Both the position numbers and the translations under genes were made by a program. A DNA stretch of 6,274 nt from Acholeplasmataceae bacterium (GTDB lineage: Bacteria > Bacillota_I > Bacilli_A > Acholeplasmatales > Acholeplasmataceae), in NCBI GenBank assembly GCA_028690555.1, contig JAQVBA010000055.1, positions 1-6,274 on the forward strand, given 5' to 3'. A model generated the notes under the pieces. The model ran no database searches and was not told the DNA's origin. It was given only the letters and a program-made list of their open reading frames with translations. How positions within the stretch are numbered: the stretch's first letter is position 1; each line of letters opens with the position of its first letter. Shown here in pieces: positions 4,770 through 6,274 of the stretch.

Positions 4770-6274
4770 TTGTTTGCTGAAGTCATCGTCGATTTAAAGT
4801 ATCAAGAAAGTCAAGCGTTTTATGATTACATCATACCGGAAAAATACCGGTCTTTTTTAGTTCGTGGGATGCGCGTGATTGTTTCTTTTCAGCACCAAAT
4901 GAAATTAGGTGTTGTCATGCGGATTAAAGACTCAAGTGATTTAGCAACGAAAGAAATTGATGAAGTCTTAGATGCTTATCCTTCCGTTGGCGAAGAACTC
5001 TTTTTATATGCAGATTATTTAAAATCTAGAACCCTATATGCGTATGCCACTATTTTTTATCAACTGATGCCAAAAGAATTGTTGATGAATTTTAAAAAAG
5101 TGATTTATCAACTAAAACCAATTGATGATGAGCATATTAAAAATAAATTTAATCGCGATGGGATATGGCGCTTAAAAAAAAGTGATCAATTGTTTTATCC
5201 TAAACTTAAAAAGTTAAAAGAACAAGGAATCATTGATATTGACATTGAAATCAAAAACTATGCAAATCCAAAGTATGAGCCCGTATATACTTATCAAACA
5301 AATCACCACTATAGAAGAGCTTTGCAAGAGATTGAAATTATTCGTTTATTTTATGAAGATGAAAAGGTCAGCAGAAAAGATTTAATCGATCACGGCATGT
5401 CACCATCACGTATTCAAACGTGGTTGAAACATGAAGTATTAGTTCAAGAACAAAGACGCATCAGAAGAGATATGACACAGCTTTTTGAAGGTGATCAAAA
5501 AAAGATTGTGTTAAATGAAGAACAAGAAAAAATTGTTAAAGAAATCACACATGCATTTTCTAAACCTGAACCATTTTTATTAAAAAGTGATATGAGTTCT
5601 TTGAAAATAGAAGTCTATTTAAAAGCAATTGAAGCATGTCTTAAAATGGATAAAAAAGTTTTGGTTTTGGTACCAGAAATCATGCAAATTTCACACATGG
5701 AAGAAAGATTGAAATCAATATTTAAAGATGTATCCATTTATCATAGTGGATTATCAAAAGGTCAAGCGCATGATGAGTTTGAACGCATCATTTCAAATCA
5801 AAGCAATATCATTTTAGGCACAAGAAGTGCGATAACACTTCCAATTGATGATTTAGGATTAATCCTTGTCGATGAGGAACATGACATGTCATATATTGAA
5901 CATGAAGGTATCCAAATCAATTTTAAAGAATTATTGATGTTAAAGAGTCAATTCTATCGTTGTCCGGTTGTTTTTTCTAGTGCAACGCCAAGTATTGATT
6001 TAATGTATCAAGCTAAACAAAAAAAGATCACATTGCTTGAAATGAGCACACCACGTCATCAAGAGATTCCAAAATTACATTTTGTCGATATGAAAGAGGA
6101 ACTCAAACAAAAAAACACATCGATTTTATCAAATTTATTAAAAGAAAAAATTTCTGACAGGTTAAATAGAAAAGAACAAGTCATCTTGTTTTATAATAAA
6201 AAAGGGTATGCGCCTTATGTCTTATGTCGCGATTGTGGATACGTTCCTAAATGTCCACATTGTGATGTTTCACT
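4770..6274 (+). CDS. priA: Replication restart protein PriA with degenerate Walker A (3' end cut off by the window edge)
   Basis: The first 501 codons of a family normally 730-800 residues long. PriA recognises stalled forks and loads the replicative helicase. Visible parts are the N-terminal fork-binding domain (FAEVIVDL at 2-9, GMRVIVSF at 33-40), a winged-helix region (about 185-235), then the helicase core: VPEI (301-304), GTRSA (350-354), DEEH Walker B (368-371), SATP (404-407) and the first zinc-binding cysteines C486, C489, C495 and C498. The Walker A site that should read GxxGxGKT is SDMSSLKI (273-280). Only the lysine survives, with no length change and intact homology on both sides (PFLL before, EVYL after). 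The RYHARD-like segment after DEEH is also lost. The TTG start is used because TGA is in frame at 4761 and the product then matches PriA N-termini. GGTGATC (4759-4765) fits an extended ribosome binding site. Confidence 0.93.
   Translation, partial: MFAEVIVDLKYQESQAFYDYIIPEKYRSFLVRGMRVIVSFQHQMKLGVVMRIKDSSDLATKEIDEVLDAYPSVGEELFLYADYLKSRTLYAYATIFYQLMPKELLMNFKKVIYQLKPIDDEHIKNKFNRDGIWRLKKSDQLFYPKLKKLKEQGIIDIDIEIKNYANPKYEPVYTYQTNHHYRRALQEIEIIRLFYEDEKVSRKDLIDHGMSPSRIQTWLKHEVLVQEQRRIRRDMTQLFEGDQKKIVLNEEQEKIVKEITHAFSKPEPFLLKSDMSSLKIEVYLKAIEACLKMDKKVLVLVPEIMQISHMEERLKSIFKDVSIYHSGLSKGQAHDEFERIISNQSNIILGTRSAITLPIDDLGLILVDEEHDMSYIEHEGIQINFKELLMLKSQFYRCPVVFSSATPSIDLMYQAKQKKITLLEMSTPRHQEIPKLHFVDMKEELKQKNTSILSNLLKEKISDRLNRKEQVILFYNKKGYAPYVLCRDCGYVPKCPHCDVS

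Noticed and set aside
5580..5620. Local frameshift or assembly error as the cause of the missing PriA Walker A
   Set aside because: The reading frame and PriA homology continue unchanged on both sides with the exact expected number of residues, so a compensated frameshift is unlikely. Raw reads could still be checked.

Overview
The window is AT-rich DNA (by eye about one third G+C) from a low-GC Gram-positive-type bacterium. The core gene order rimP-nusA-ylxR-ylxQ-infB-rbfA is the classic Firmicutes transcription/translation operon. Tryptophan is written TGG throughout and TGA acts as a stop: it ends ylxQ, and another lies in frame just before the priA start. The standard code is therefore used, and Mycoplasma/Spiroplasma with TGA = Trp are unlikely. 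NusA (356 aa) and IF2 (617 aa) are compact. Together with the codon bias this suggests a lineage near Acholeplasma or the Izemoplasma-like Mollicutes, or another small Bacilli-related clade. That placement is inference.

Left end (1-310): the 5' part of a minus-strand gene for a ZnuA/AdcA-type metal-binding lipoprotein. Its promoter is flanked by two near-identical 17-bp palindromes of the Fur/Zur 7-1-7 class, one over the -35 and one over the predicted start site. The arrangement suggests a metal-repressed uptake gene. It diverges from the housekeeping operon.

Divergent spacer and leader (311-433): an extended -10 promoter for the operon. It is followed by a very short leader with two mutually exclusive hairpins. 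The first resembles the weak terminator or leader hairpin known upstream of rimP in Bacilli. The second would hide the rimP ribosome binding site.

Core operon (434-4714): rimP (30S maturation), nusA (transcription elongation/termination factor), ylxR (RNA-binding protein linked to RNase P), ylxQ (L7Ae-type RNA-binding protein), infB (IF2) and rbfA (30S maturation factor). Gaps are 9, 9, overlap of 8, 4 and 1 nt, so they are almost certainly co-transcribed. Together they couple transcription, 30S assembly and initiation. The operon ends at an intrinsic terminator whose stem begins inside the rbfA stop region.

Right end (4743-6274): priA, the replication-restart protein, starting at TTG from its own extended -10 promoter and running off the window. 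The reading frame is intact for 501 codons and most PriA motifs are present. However, the Walker A ATP-binding loop is replaced, at unchanged length, by a sequence lacking all its glycines and the threonine. This predicts a PriA with little or no ATPase/helicase activity and is the most notable observation here.
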